Source of the DNA: Bacillota bacterium
GTDB lineage: Bacteria > Bacillota > Clostridia > Acetivibrionales > DSM-1351
Direction: 5' to 3'
DNA: 16,828 nt
Assembly: GCA_023441625.1 (NCBI GenBank)
Contig: JAEZOA010000128.1
Location: 1 to 16,828, forward strand
Of this stretch, positions 7,380 through 15,604 are shown piece by piece; position 1 is the first letter of the stretch; the number at the start of each line of letters is the position of its first letter. A program made the translations under genes and the position numbers. The notes beneath the pieces were generated by a model, which did not search any database, had not been told where the DNA came from, and saw only the letters and a program-made list of their open reading frames with translations.

Positions 7380-10300
7380 CTATTCGCCGGGCACCAGGAC
7401 CTCGCCATCGAGCGCCCCGTTCATGCCAGGTCCGGCGAGGACCCTTTCGGCCTTGTCGGCGATGCGCCGCAGCGTCAGCAGGGCGGAGACGTCAATGGTT
7501 TTCGTCGCCCGAACCTGATCGGTCATCTCCTTGGCGAGGTCGGCGATCAGCGGCTCGGCGTCGCCCAACGCGAGCTTGCCCTCCGCCACGGCGACGATCT
7601 CGCGATCGGACAGCAGGTCGACGATGGCGGCGCCGAGTACCCTGGCGGCCTCCTCTCGGGCCGTGGCCACCGGCACCCGCAGCAGGAACGGCTCCAGGTC
7701 GCTCGCCGCAAGTACTTGGTTCAGGAACTCGCGATGGTCCCGAACCGCTTCGCCGACATGGGCGCGGACCCCCGGCAGGATGGCCGCGCCCTCTACAAGG
7801 TCCTGGAGCAGCACGAAGGCGGGCCGCTCCTCAATGGTGACCTCAATCTCCCCGGGATTGAGGCCAGTGACCAGTGCGGGCAGCGTCCCGCGGCCCTGCG
7901 GAGCCACAATGTACTCGGCCATCATGGTCTTGGCGACCTCGACGTAGCGGCGCTCCGCGAACCACTGCAAGGCCAGCGGCTCGGCCACGCGGTACAGCAT
8001 CTCCAGGGTTGACTCGAGTTCCGGCGCGTCGTCGTCGGGATGCTCCTCGAGGAAGGCGGCGAGTTCCGCGTTGACCCGGGCGATCTCCTCGCCGACCCGC
8101 CGGTACTGGAGCATGAGCCGGTTGCCGTTGTGGACCAGCCCGACGAGGAACATCGGGCCGGTGAGCCGGTAGCGGCACAACGGACAGGCGAACGGCGGCA
8201 CGGGGCCGTGCGTGTTGGCCGACGTGATGAACTCGCCGCCAGTGTCGCAGCGGCCGCCGGGGCAGACGCCGTGCTCCATGACGTGGACCGAACCGTCGCC
8301 ACGGCCGAACCGCTCGCGGTACATGCCGAGGCCGACCGCGTCCTCCTCCGGCCGGTTGTTGATCAGCCATTGCAGCAGGTCCTCGAACTCCGCCGCGTCC
8401 TCCAGGTGCTCGATCTTCACCGGGTCGAAGCGGCTCTCCGCGATCTTCTGGCGCAGGATGCGGTTGACGCGCGAAGCCCGCTGCTTCGAGTAGTACAGCG
8501 TCATCACGAGCGTGTAGTGCCCGACGACCTGCTGCACGATGTCCGGCGGCACGCCCATCTCGATCAGGGACGAGATGCCGCTGACGCGAAGGGTGTGGAT
8601 GTCGATGAGGGGCACCTTGACGGGGCGACCGTCCTTCTCGACGACGCGCGCAAACTGACGCTGGCGCTTCTTCGTGGTGCCGAGCGTCTGCTGATAGGCC
8701 CAGAGGAGTTCACCCCAGTAGGCGTCGATCACCGCCTTCGAGATGGGCCAGTTGTCGTCGTTGGCCGGGTCGCGGAACAGCGGGAACGACTTGGTGCGCG
8801 CCTCGATCGTGAGATCCTGCCCTGCCTTCTTCAGCGCTTCGTAGGTCCCGCGTTCGAGGCAGGGGATCGGACGCTGGATGGGATTGAACTTCCGCTGCCA
8901 GTCAAGGAGCCGCGCGAGGTTGGACTTCACGTTGTCCGGGCACCACGGGATCCGGAAGCCGCCGTTCTCGTCGGTGCCCGTCTTGTTTGTGTTGATGTAG
9001 AGTCCGATGAAGGGAGCGTGGGCGCTCTCATGCGATGCGTCCTCGCCGTCCTCACCCCCGGCGCCGTCCTCCGCCACTGCCTCCGTCTTGTCGTCCTCGG
9101 CGTCCGCGTCGGGCCACTCGACGTAGAAGATGCCCTCCTGCCGTCCCCGCTCAGTCCAGGGTGCGGGGTTCGGGATCATGTCCTGGACCGCAACCGGGTC
9201 GACGAGGTACTCGTCGCCCTCGCCCGAGTCCACGAAGCGGGCGAAGCTGCGCAACGGCACCGACAGCAGGAAGTCGAAGAAGATCCCGACGCCCGACCAC
9301 CAGACGTGGACCCACTGCTTCTTGTCGGGATCCCAGACCCGGCGCGTGTGGCTCTGGAGCGAGCGCGACAGGGCGAAGTCGTCGGCGGCGTTCAGATCCC
9401 GGATGGCGACGAGGTGGTTGCGACCGATGTACGGGCGCTCGGTCTTGCCACGGCGCCTGAGCTCCTTAAACTTATCGGCGGAGTAATCGACCGGGTTGTC
9501 AATTGGTAGGCCCTTACGCTTGATGTAAGCGCGGAGCATCAGCGACAGGTGGTTGAGAACCTGGTTCTTGACCGAGACCTTCAGACTTGACCGCGCAAGG
9601 TAGGCCCGCAGGCACTTGCTCTTCTCGGGGGCGCGTCCGTCGTTGATGTGCTGAGACGGGACGACGAGCAGGATGTCTGCGGGGAAACTCGGCGTCTGCC
9701 GGACGAACCGCAGGAAGTGGTGCACATGGCTGACTAGGTTGCGCACACCCTGGCGCAGGGTCGTTTCCGCGTCCGCGCGGATCGCCTCATCCATAACATC
9801 GGCCCAGTAGGCAACTCTTGCATCGTGGGTGTAGCCGCGCAATAGAATCGGACGCCGGACGGTCGCATCCTTGGCCCACAGGAAGAGGTGCTCGTCCTTC
9901 GCGCGGACGATACGGCGCTTGGTCCCGACGAGCGGCTCGGCCCCGACCACGTCATGGTAGCGGTTCTGGATCACCCGGAAGGCGTCGGAGAGGAGATGCC
10001 GCGCGATGATGCCGTTGTGGCCTCGCTCAGCGAGTTTCTCGCACTCAGCATCCATGAGGTCGCGGAGGGTCGGACCGATCCGCGTCATGTTGGACTTCAT
10101 GAACACGTTGGCAAGCATCGACCGCATGGTTCCGAGTCGGGCTCCGTTGTCGTATGCCCGCCGTTCTTGGGCCTCCGCTGCGTTGCCTGCTTTGGCCTCG
10201 GCGCCGTCGGCCGGAGAGGCGGCCCCCCCCATCGCATCGTCCGATCCGCCGTCGCTCGCCCCCTCAACGGACGCTGACCTCCGGCGCCCACCCTTGCCCT

Positions 10301-11204
10301 TCTTGCCTGCCGCCTTTGCCTGCTCAAAGGCCGAGCCCGCCTCCAGTTCGGTGTACAGGTACTCGTAGAGCTCTGCTTCGGCATCGTTGAGGTACAGCGG
10401 CACGACCTCGGCGACGCGGGCGGCGCCCGACCAAGACAGGCTGAACAGACCGAACAGGCGCGTGTCGAGGTGCTGGGCCGGGAACAGGATAACGCCGTGC
10501 CTGCGAAGCCACGCCAGCAGGAGCAGCACAGTGGCAACATCGTAGTTGTCGGAATCGCCGCGACGCCCCTCCCGTCGGGTCCCCTTCACCCGCTTGACCG
10601 AGACCATGTACCTGAGAGCGAAGCCCGCGATGCGGTGGAGGAAATCGACGGCGTTCTCCGCCTCCGCACGTGCCGAATTGATGGTCCTGACCTCGGCAAG
10701 GCGTGTCCGGCCGTCCCACGTGAGACGGGAGATCATCGTATCGAGGTCAGGCCCGAGGAACTGGTTAACAAGGCGCTGCTGGCGGTCGACGGGCAGAGAC
10801 CGCAGCATCGCCACGTACTCGGAAACATCCCCCTTGGGCACCGGAAGGCCGTCCGCCGCGAGAACCTCGCGCACGATGGGCAGCGTGACGAACTCGTGGT
10901 TCAGCTTGCGCGGGGCATTCGGCCGCCCCATGACGCCCCTGAACATCGCGAACAGGTACGTGTGCTCCCCCTCGCTGTCCGCGCGCGCGAAGCCCTGGGT
11001 CCGCGCCAAGTAGGCGACAACGGCGCGGTGCAGGCGCGCCTTGAACCCGACCAGGAGACGGTCTAGCTCGTCGAGGTCCGGTTCGCGCAGGAGCACAAAG
11101 CGGTCCTCGCCGACGTTCAGGTGTGTGCGGCCACCGGCGTCATCCCGGAATTCCCGTACGCCGGAACAATCGGACACCCGCTCAAGCGCAGTCGAAGCGT
11201 TCAC
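7380..11204 (-). CDS. gmtZ: Large tyrosine recombinase with zinc-ribbon-like motif, GmtZ-like
   Basis: This is a very long recombinase of 1,274 residues. I chose the GTG at 11204: it overlaps the TGA of the upstream recombinase as GTGA and has AGGAGG eight bases before it. Catalytic-core motifs are LRS with Arg652, HTLRV with His870 and Arg873, GH at 895-896, and Tyr904/Tyr905 as the nucleophile candidates. The second box-II histidine is Val874. A four-Cys motif follows (Cys981, Cys986, then CPLC 1007-1010), with RYRLTGPMFL after it. That phrase resembles one I recall in GmtZ integrases. The N-terminal half is poorly recognisable. There are Lys-rich/Ala-Gly-rich (about 295-350) and acidic (about 698-730) low-complexity inserts. 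Its partner is the recombinase just upstream. Which protein acts in integration and which in excision cannot be read here. Confidence 0.65.
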   Translation of the reverse strand: MNASTALERVSDCSGVREFRDDAGGRTHLNVGEDRFVLLREPDLDELDRLLVGFKARLHRAVVAYLARTQGFARADSEGEHTYLFAMFRGVMGRPNAPRKLNHEFVTLPIVREVLAADGLPVPKGDVSEYVAMLRSLPVDRQQRLVNQFLGPDLDTMISRLTWDGRTRLAEVRTINSARAEAENAVDFLHRIAGFALRYMVSVKRVKGTRREGRRGDSDNYDVATVLLLLAWLRRHGVILFPAQHLDTRLFGLFSLSWSGAARVAEVVPLYLNDAEAELYEYLYTELEAGSAFEQAKAAGKKGKGGRRRSASVEGASDGGSDDAMGGAASPADGAEAKAGNAAEAQERRAYDNGARLGTMRSMLANVFMKSNMTRIGPTLRDLMDAECEKLAERGHNGIIARHLLSDAFRVIQNRYHDVVGAEPLVGTKRRIVRAKDEHLFLWAKDATVRRPILLRGYTHDARVAYWADVMDEAIRADAETTLRQGVRNLVSHVHHFLRFVRQTPSFPADILLVVPSQHINDGRAPEKSKCLRAYLARSSLKVSVKNQVLNHLSLMLRAYIKRKGLPIDNPVDYSADKFKELRRRGKTERPYIGRNHLVAIRDLNAADDFALSRSLQSHTRRVWDPDKKQWVHVWWSGVGIFFDFLLSVPLRSFARFVDSGEGDEYLVDPVAVQDMIPNPAPWTERGRQEGIFYVEWPDADAEDDKTEAVAEDGAGGEDGEDASHESAHAPFIGLYINTNKTGTDENGGFRIPWCPDNVKSNLARLLDWQRKFNPIQRPIPCLERGTYEALKKAGQDLTIEARTKSFPLFRDPANDDNWPISKAVIDAYWGELLWAYQQTLGTTKKRQRQFARVVEKDGRPVKVPLIDIHTLRVSGISSLIEMGVPPDIVQQVVGHYTLVMTLYYSKQRASRVNRILRQKIAESRFDPVKIEHLEDAAEFEDLLQWLINNRPEEDAVGLGMYRERFGRGDGSVHVMEHGVCPGGRCDTGGEFITSANTHGPVPPFACPLCRYRLTGPMFLVGLVHNGNRLMLQYRRVGEEIARVNAELAAFLEEHPDDDAPELESTLEMLYRVAEPLALQWFAERRYVEVAKTMMAEYIVAPQGRGTLPALVTGLNPGEIEVTIEERPAFVLLQDLVEGAAILPGVRAHVGEAVRDHREFLNQVLAASDLEPFLLRVPVATAREEAARVLGAAIVDLLSDREIVAVAEGKLALGDAEPLIADLAKEMTDQVRATKTIDVSALLTLRRIADKAERVLAGPGMNGALDGEVLVPGE

Positions 11205-12634
11205 TTGAGAAGCCTCCTGAGGTTTGCATTGAGTTCGCCCGAAGTCCATTGCCCGTAAGCCTCATGACTCTCGATGCACAGGTGCCGCATCACCTGCTGC
11301 CGTTCCTCGGGATCGAGGCCCAGCATTCGGCACATTTTCATGTACGAATGCCGCAACCCGTAGATGCTGTTGCTGAACTGGTACGGCTCAAGACCAACTC
11401 TCGCGAAGGCCCGTTCCGTCGCCTTCTTCAGGTTGCTCATCTTCATGGCATGGCCGTAGAAGGGAGTTTTGGGGCTGTCGTTGATGTAGAGGTACGGGTG
11501 ACTCCGCCGTATTGAGACCGGAATTTTCGGACGAATAACCTTCAGCAAGTACTCGTAATGGGCGTAGAATTGCTTCGCCCAGAAATCGCTGATCCAGTAG
11601 ACTTGTGAGATCACCCGCTCCTCGTTTTCGATCGCCATTCCTTTCCAACCGGCGTAGGTGGACGGTCCGACCTCTTCGATGGCCCGAGGCAGCAGACCGT
11701 ACCGCTGCCACAGGAACTCCTGCCGCGTCATCGAACCGTCGCTGATCCGTCCGGTCCAGTTCGACTCCGTCGGATGTGCGAGCACGACGAGCGGCCAGTC
11801 CGAAGGCTCGTCGTCGGGAAAGAGGGCCTTCCGGAAGGTTCCAGGCAAGATGTCGTCCGTCCATTGGTTCAGCTGCTCGGCAGGCCGGGGGCCACCATAG
11901 GCCGCCTGAATGAAAATCATCCGTTGGACGACGCTCGGAGTTCGAAGGATGAATTCGGGGATCTTCTCCAGGGGAACGTGCTGATGATTGGCGCGGTTGC
12001 CCCGGAGCCGGAGGCTTGGCGCTCGGACCCCAACGCCCAAGACCGGGTTCGCCCGCCTGCGGGGCACCAAGTGGGCCAGCAGTTCCGAGCGGCCGCCGTT
12101 GGCGATTTCGGAACGCCGCTTCGTGAACTCGTCCCCCAACGACTTGAACGCGGCGTCGTTGAGGACAAAACTCACCGGTTCGCACTTCGGGATAAGGGGA
12201 AAGTGCCGGTAGTGTCGAGCGCAGAAGTCTGAATAGGCGCGCAGGTGCGAACGATCGCGCTTGACCGCCGCCCACCGCACCTTGCTCCAGTAGAGGCCAC
12301 TCGGATCGGAACCGTCCTTGTCGATCGTCCCGCGCAACCGATTGACAAGGAATCGCTGGACGACGCCGGGGAGATCCTCCGGACGGACCCGGTCGGCCTC
12401 GCAATGGAGCAGATGATCGTGAAGAAGGCCGATGGTGTGCACGGCCGACCGCACTCGCGACAGGGACAGCCCCTTCCGCATGAGGCTGCGCGCGAAGTCG
12501 GCAGCCTCGACCACTAACTGGGGCCGACCGTCCAAGTCGTCGACTATCAGCATCGGTAGGATCCCGCCCTTCACAATGACATTGAAGATTGAAAAGGTTT
12601 GCGGCTCATCCGCGCGGGTTCCGATCGGCCTCAT
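11201..12634 (-). CDS. gmtY: Tyrosine recombinase, GmtY-like
   Basis: This encodes 477 residues. The chosen start is ATG 12634, because AGGAGG lies four bases before it; a GTG at 12664 would add ten residues but has no ribosome binding site that I can see. The catalytic core shows GGPRPAEQL with Arg250 (box I), YGLRHS with Arg428 and His429 (box II), RH at 450-451 where GH is usual, and Tyr460 as nucleophile (HEAYGQW). The first box-II histidine is Tyr425. The protein therefore keeps the Arg/Arg/His/Tyr core and is probably active. It is the first gene of the leftward six-gene operon and lies closest to the island's right end, the usual place for an integrase that acts on that end. The GmtY name rests on gene order with the next two genes. 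Confidence 0.65.
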   Translation of the reverse strand: MRPIGTRADEPQTFSIFNVIVKGGILPMLIVDDLDGRPQLVVEAADFARSLMRKGLSLSRVRSAVHTIGLLHDHLLHCEADRVRPEDLPGVVQRFLVNRLRGTIDKDGSDPSGLYWSKVRWAAVKRDRSHLRAYSDFCARHYRHFPLIPKCEPVSFVLNDAAFKSLGDEFTKRRSEIANGGRSELLAHLVPRRRANPVLGVGVRAPSLRLRGNRANHQHVPLEKIPEFILRTPSVVQRMIFIQAAYGGPRPAEQLNQWTDDILPGTFRKALFPDDEPSDWPLVVLAHPTESNWTGRISDGSMTRQEFLWQRYGLLPRAIEEVGPSTYAGWKGMAIENEERVISQVYWISDFWAKQFYAHYEYLLKVIRPKIPVSIRRSHPYLYINDSPKTPFYGHAMKMSNLKKATERAFARVGLEPYQFSNSIYGLRHSYMKMCRMLGLDPEERQQVMRHLCIESHEAYGQWTSGELNANLRRLLK

Positions 12635-12838
12635 GCGCCCTCCTGCTCGAGAATGAATTCTCACAAAGAGACACTGCCGCCAACCCAGACAAATTGCATA
12701 TTTTTCAATAACTTAACGACCGTTCGTTCATTTATAGACAGGGAGGGGATAGGGGCTGATAGACGATAAATCCCAGCCACTGGACAGCTCAGGAAGGCCG
12801 CCTTCGGCGGCCAATCAGGGGGTTTGCAATAGGGGCAA
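12635..12838. promoter_or_regulatory. Island right-end region: operon leader and possible recombinase sites
   Basis: This holds the upstream region of the leftward recombinase operon and the island terminus. It is markedly AT-rich near 12,690-12,740. An inverted repeat, AACGACCGTTCGTT (12715-12728, 5-bp arms), could be an operator or a recombinase core. ATAGGGGC occurs twice (12749-12756 and 12829-12836), the second copy right at the junction with phoH, as expected for subterminal recombinase sites. A perfect hairpin (GGCCGCC-TTC-GGCGGCC, 12796-12812) lies between. I see no convincing -35/-10 pair on the minus strand. Confidence 0.4.
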
Positions 12839-13081
12839 GTTATCGACGAGGCGCAGAACTGCACCTACGCCCAGATCAAGATGCTGCTGACCCGGCTCGG
12901 CTGGCATTCCACCATGGTGCTGACCGGCGACCCCGACCAGACGGACCTGCTGGACAACCTGTCGGGCCTTGCCGACATCGCGCGCCGGCTGGAGGCGGTG
13001 GAGGGGATCGACGTCGTCCGCCTGACCGACACCGACATCGTCCGCCACCCCCTGGTCGCCAGCATGCTGACCGTGCTCTGA
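12839..13081 (+). pseudogene. phoH: 3' remnant of a phoH-family ATPase gene, cut by the island
   Basis: The frame is open only from 12833 (a TAG lies at 12830-12832). From 12839 it reads VIDEAQNCTYAQIKM, then LTRLG, then the phrase VLTGDPDQTDLL, ending RHPLVASMLTVL before TGA at 13079-13081. This is the C-terminal part of a PhoH protein: the Walker-B-like hxDEAQN, the sensor phrase GDPxQxDL and the terminal helix. The Walker A half is absent. The break falls just before the Walker B codons, and the missing 5' part would be expected left of the island, outside this window. The remnant has no ribosome binding site or start codon that I can support. PhoH proteins are NTPases, often linked to RNA metabolism or to a toxin-antitoxin-like PIN domain. 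Confidence 0.85.
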
Positions 13082-13139
13082 GGACATCGGCCGGCAGACG
13101 GCACCGGCCTGCGGCATTCACACGCTCATTCGCAACAGC

Positions 13140-13165
13140 GGGAGGCCCACGGGCCTCCCTTTTTT
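13140..13165 (+). terminator. Rho-independent terminator after phoH
   Basis: A perfect 8-bp stem, GGGAGGCC/GGCCTCCC, with a CACG loop is followed directly by six T. It closes the phoH transcription unit, and its presence supports the view that the downstream end of the original gene is intact. Confidence 0.92.
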
Positions 13166-13363
13166 GTGCGCTGCATAAAGTTTTGCTGCCTTAAATTTCA
13201 GCATTTGCCCGCGACGTTTTCTCACTTTCGGTTGATCCGCCTTGACGACGATCAGACCTTCGGAGCAAAAGTAACAAAAAATTTAGCAGATTGTCCGAAA
13301 GGGCAGCGATCCCTGCCGGAGACGGCGTGGCAGCGCCGGAAAAAGAAATCGGAGGAACGTCAG
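13166..13363. promoter_or_regulatory. AT-rich leader of the chemoreceptor gene
   Basis: This AT-richer stretch between the phoH terminator and the chemoreceptor start should hold that gene's promoter. TTGACG (near 13241) is the best -35-like word, but no good -10 follows at the right spacing. The frame stays open from an ATG at 13166, but the N-terminal translation there looks like random sequence and has no ribosome binding site, so I treat it as non-coding. Confidence 0.35.
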
Positions 13364-15520
13364 GTGTTCGAGCGCATCAGCATCAAGGGAAAGATCTCCG
13401 TCATCCTGGGCGCGGCGGCGGTCGGGCTCGCCCTGATCGCCGCCGTCAGCCTGTCCGGCCTGCGCGCCGAGATGATGAAGGATCGCCAGGACAAGACCCG
13501 CAGTGTGGTGGAGGTCGCGCACAGCCTCGTCGCCCACTACGAGGATATGGAACGCAAGGGCACCCTGACCCGCGACGCCGCCCAGTCGGCGGCCAAGGAC
13601 GCGCTGCGCCGGCTGCGCTACTCCGGAGTGGAGTATTTCTTCATCATCGACCGGACGCCGCGCATGATCATGCACCCGATCCGGCCGGAGATGGACGGGC
13701 AGGACCAGTCCCGCACCACCGACCCGAACGGGAAGCTGCTGTTCATCGAAATGGCCCGCGTCGGGCCGGAGGGCGGATTCGTCGATTACCTGTGGCCGAA
13801 GCCGGGCAACGCCAACCCCGTGCCGAAGATCTCCTATATCCGCGGCTCGGAAACCTGGGGCTGGCTGATCGGGTCGGGCATCTATGTGGACGACGTGGAT
13901 GCGGCCTTCCGCGAGGCCGCGCTGTTCCTGGGCGGGCTGGGGCTGCTGATCGGCATCGTGGCGACGGGCATCGCCCTGCTGGTCAGCCGGGCCATCGTCC
14001 GCCCGCTGCGCACCATGACCGGCGTGATGCAGACGCTCGCCAACGGCGACACGGCGGTGACCGTGGACGGCACGGACCGCGGCGACGAGATCGGCGTCAT
14101 GGCCCGCACCGTGGAGATCTTCCGCAAGAACCAGATCGACCTGCAGCACCATTGGGAGCGCCAGCAGGTGGAACACCGCGTGACCGGACAGCGCGCCCGT
14201 GCGCTGGAGCGGCTGACGGAACGGTTCGACGCCACGGTCAGCGCCATGGTCGGCACGGTCGGGCAGGCGGTGCAGGCGCTGGAGAACACGGCGCGCTCCC
14301 TGTCGGACACCGCCGACCGCAACATGCGCGAGGCGGCGTCGGTCGCCGGGGCGTCGCAGCAGGCGTCGGTGAACGTGCAGACCGTCGCATCCGCCGCCGA
14401 GGAACTGAGCAGCGCCATCGCGGAGATCGGCACGCAGGTCGCCACCTCCTCGCACATCTCCATGAAGGCGGTGAACGCCTCCCGTCTGGCCAGCGACCGC
14501 ATCGACGGGCTGGGCCACGCGACGCAGAAGATCACCGAGGTCGCCGACCTCATCACCAGCATCGCCAGCCAGACCAACCTTCTCGCCCTGAACGCCACCA
14601 TCGAGGCGGCGCGGGCCGGCGAGATGGGCAAGGGATTCGCCGTCGTGGCGGGCGAGGTGAAGAACCTCGCCGGCCAGACCGCCAAGGCGACGGAGGAGAT
14701 CGCGGCCCAGATCTCGGAGGTTCAGCAGGCGTCCCAGGGCGCCGTCAGCGCCATCCGCGAGATCGCCGGCATCATCGCCCAAAGCGACGAAATCGGCACC
14801 TCCATCGCCGCCGCCGTGCAGCAGCAGGGCGCCGCCACCGGCGAGATCGCCCGCAGCGCCGGAGAGGCGGCGCAGGGCACGCAGCAGGTTTCCACCAGCA
14901 TCGACGAGGTTTCCGCCTCCGCCCTGGAGACGGAGAAGGCGGCCAACAGCCTGCTCGACGCCGCGGAAAGCCTGGCACAGCAGGCCGGGTCGCTGCGCAG
15001 CCTCGTCGACGCCTTCCTGGTCAACGTGGAAGCGATCAACACGGCGGAGTTGGCCTCCCTCTTCGCCCCCGCCGGTGAGGACGTCTTCATGCCCTGGAGC
15101 GACACTCTGGCCGTCGGGCAGGAGGACATCGACAACGACCACATGATCCTGGTCGCGCTGATCAACCGGGCGGCGCGGCGCATCCGGGCCGGCGAGGTGC
15201 CACACGCCATCGGGGCGGGCATCAACCAGCTCGTCGCCTACACCATCCTGCATTTCGAGCAGGAGGAGCGGGTGATGGAGCAGTCCAACTACCCAGACTT
15301 CGTGCAGCACAAGGCGCAGCACGACGCCCTGCGCAAGCGCGTGGCGGAGCTGAAGCAGCGTTTCGAAGCCGGAGAGGAGCGGGTCGGCGACGACCTGCTG
15401 GCCCTGTTCCGCGATTGGCTGACCGGCCACATCCAGCGCTTCGACAAGCGCATCGGCGACCATCTGGAGGGGCGCGGCGGAGACGCCACGGCCACCGGGA
15501 CGGCACGGCGCGCGGCCTGA
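13364..15520 (+). CDS. Cache-type methyl-accepting chemotaxis protein with C-terminal hemerythrin
   Basis: This encodes 718 residues. The start is GTG 13364, seven bases after GGAGGA; it gives MFERISIKGK followed by a membrane helix (about 10-31). A single-Cache-like periplasmic sensor spans about 35-180 (YFFIIDRTPRMIMHP, then WLIGSGIYVDDVD). A second membrane helix is at about 184-207, then HAMP (about 209-255). The signalling domain has the conserved hairpin tip SQTNLLALNATIEAARAGE (402-420). Residues 571-704 form a bacteriohemerythrin with all seven di-iron ligands: His593, His630, Glu634, His649, His653, His689 and Asp694. The protein would signal to CheA/CheW from both a periplasmic ligand and cytoplasmic oxygen or another small ligand at the di-iron site. 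Oxygen sensing is inferred from DcrH-type receptors. No cheA, cheW, cheR or cheB lies nearby, so it joins an array encoded elsewhere. Confidence 0.93.
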   Translation: MFERISIKGKISVILGAAAVGLALIAAVSLSGLRAEMMKDRQDKTRSVVEVAHSLVAHYEDMERKGTLTRDAAQSAAKDALRRLRYSGVEYFFIIDRTPRMIMHPIRPEMDGQDQSRTTDPNGKLLFIEMARVGPEGGFVDYLWPKPGNANPVPKISYIRGSETWGWLIGSGIYVDDVDAAFREAALFLGGLGLLIGIVATGIALLVSRAIVRPLRTMTGVMQTLANGDTAVTVDGTDRGDEIGVMARTVEIFRKNQIDLQHHWERQQVEHRVTGQRARALERLTERFDATVSAMVGTVGQAVQALENTARSLSDTADRNMREAASVAGASQQASVNVQTVASAAEELSSAIAEIGTQVATSSHISMKAVNASRLASDRIDGLGHATQKITEVADLITSIASQTNLLALNATIEAARAGEMGKGFAVVAGEVKNLAGQTAKATEEIAAQISEVQQASQGAVSAIREIAGIIAQSDEIGTSIAAAVQQQGAATGEIARSAGEAAQGTQQVSTSIDEVSASALETEKAANSLLDAAESLAQQAGSLRSLVDAFLVNVEAINTAELASLFAPAGEDVFMPWSDTLAVGQEDIDNDHMILVALINRAARRIRAGEVPHAIGAGINQLVAYTILHFEQEERVMEQSNYPDFVQHKAQHDALRKRVAELKQRFEAGEERVGDDLLALFRDWLTGHIQRFDKRIGDHLEGRGGDATATGTARRAA

Positions 15521-15537
15521 CCGGACATTCCGTCCGG
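15521..15537 (+). repeat. Hairpin just after the chemoreceptor stop
   Basis: CCGGAC and GTCCGG (6-bp arms, loop ATTCC) begin immediately after the TGA stop. It could end or stabilise the transcript, but there is no T-tract, so it is not called a terminator. Confidence 0.45.
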
Positions 15538-15548
15538 CGGAAACGGGA

Positions 15549-15587
15549 CGGCGCGCGCGATGCCCCCTTGACCTGGGCCGCGCGCCG
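15549..15587 (+). promoter_or_regulatory. GC-rich stem-loop upstream of the SCO gene
   Basis: A perfect 9-bp stem (CGGCGCGCG with CGCGCGCCG) encloses 21 bases and ends 17 bases before the start codon of the SCO gene. It could terminate readthrough or influence translation of the SCO mRNA, whose ribosome binding site (AGGCG) is weak. Alternating CG makes some chance pairing likely. Confidence 0.35.
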
Positions 15588-15604
15588 CCCCATTCCAGGC
15601 GACT

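Noticed and set aside
8040..9509. 489-residue open frame on the plus strand
   Set aside because: It is antisense to the large recombinase and has no recognisable motif or ribosome binding site.
6150..12634. Tn554-family transposon (TnpA, TnpB, TnpC)
   Set aside because: The layout is similar, but the 257-residue protein and the four-Cys tail of the second recombinase fit the GMT trio better. It is kept as an alternative only.
13166..13363. N-terminal extension of the chemoreceptor from ATG 13166
   Set aside because: The extra 66 residues have no ribosome binding site, would put the membrane anchor far inside the protein, and lie directly after the terminator. GTG 13364 has a strong ribosome binding site.
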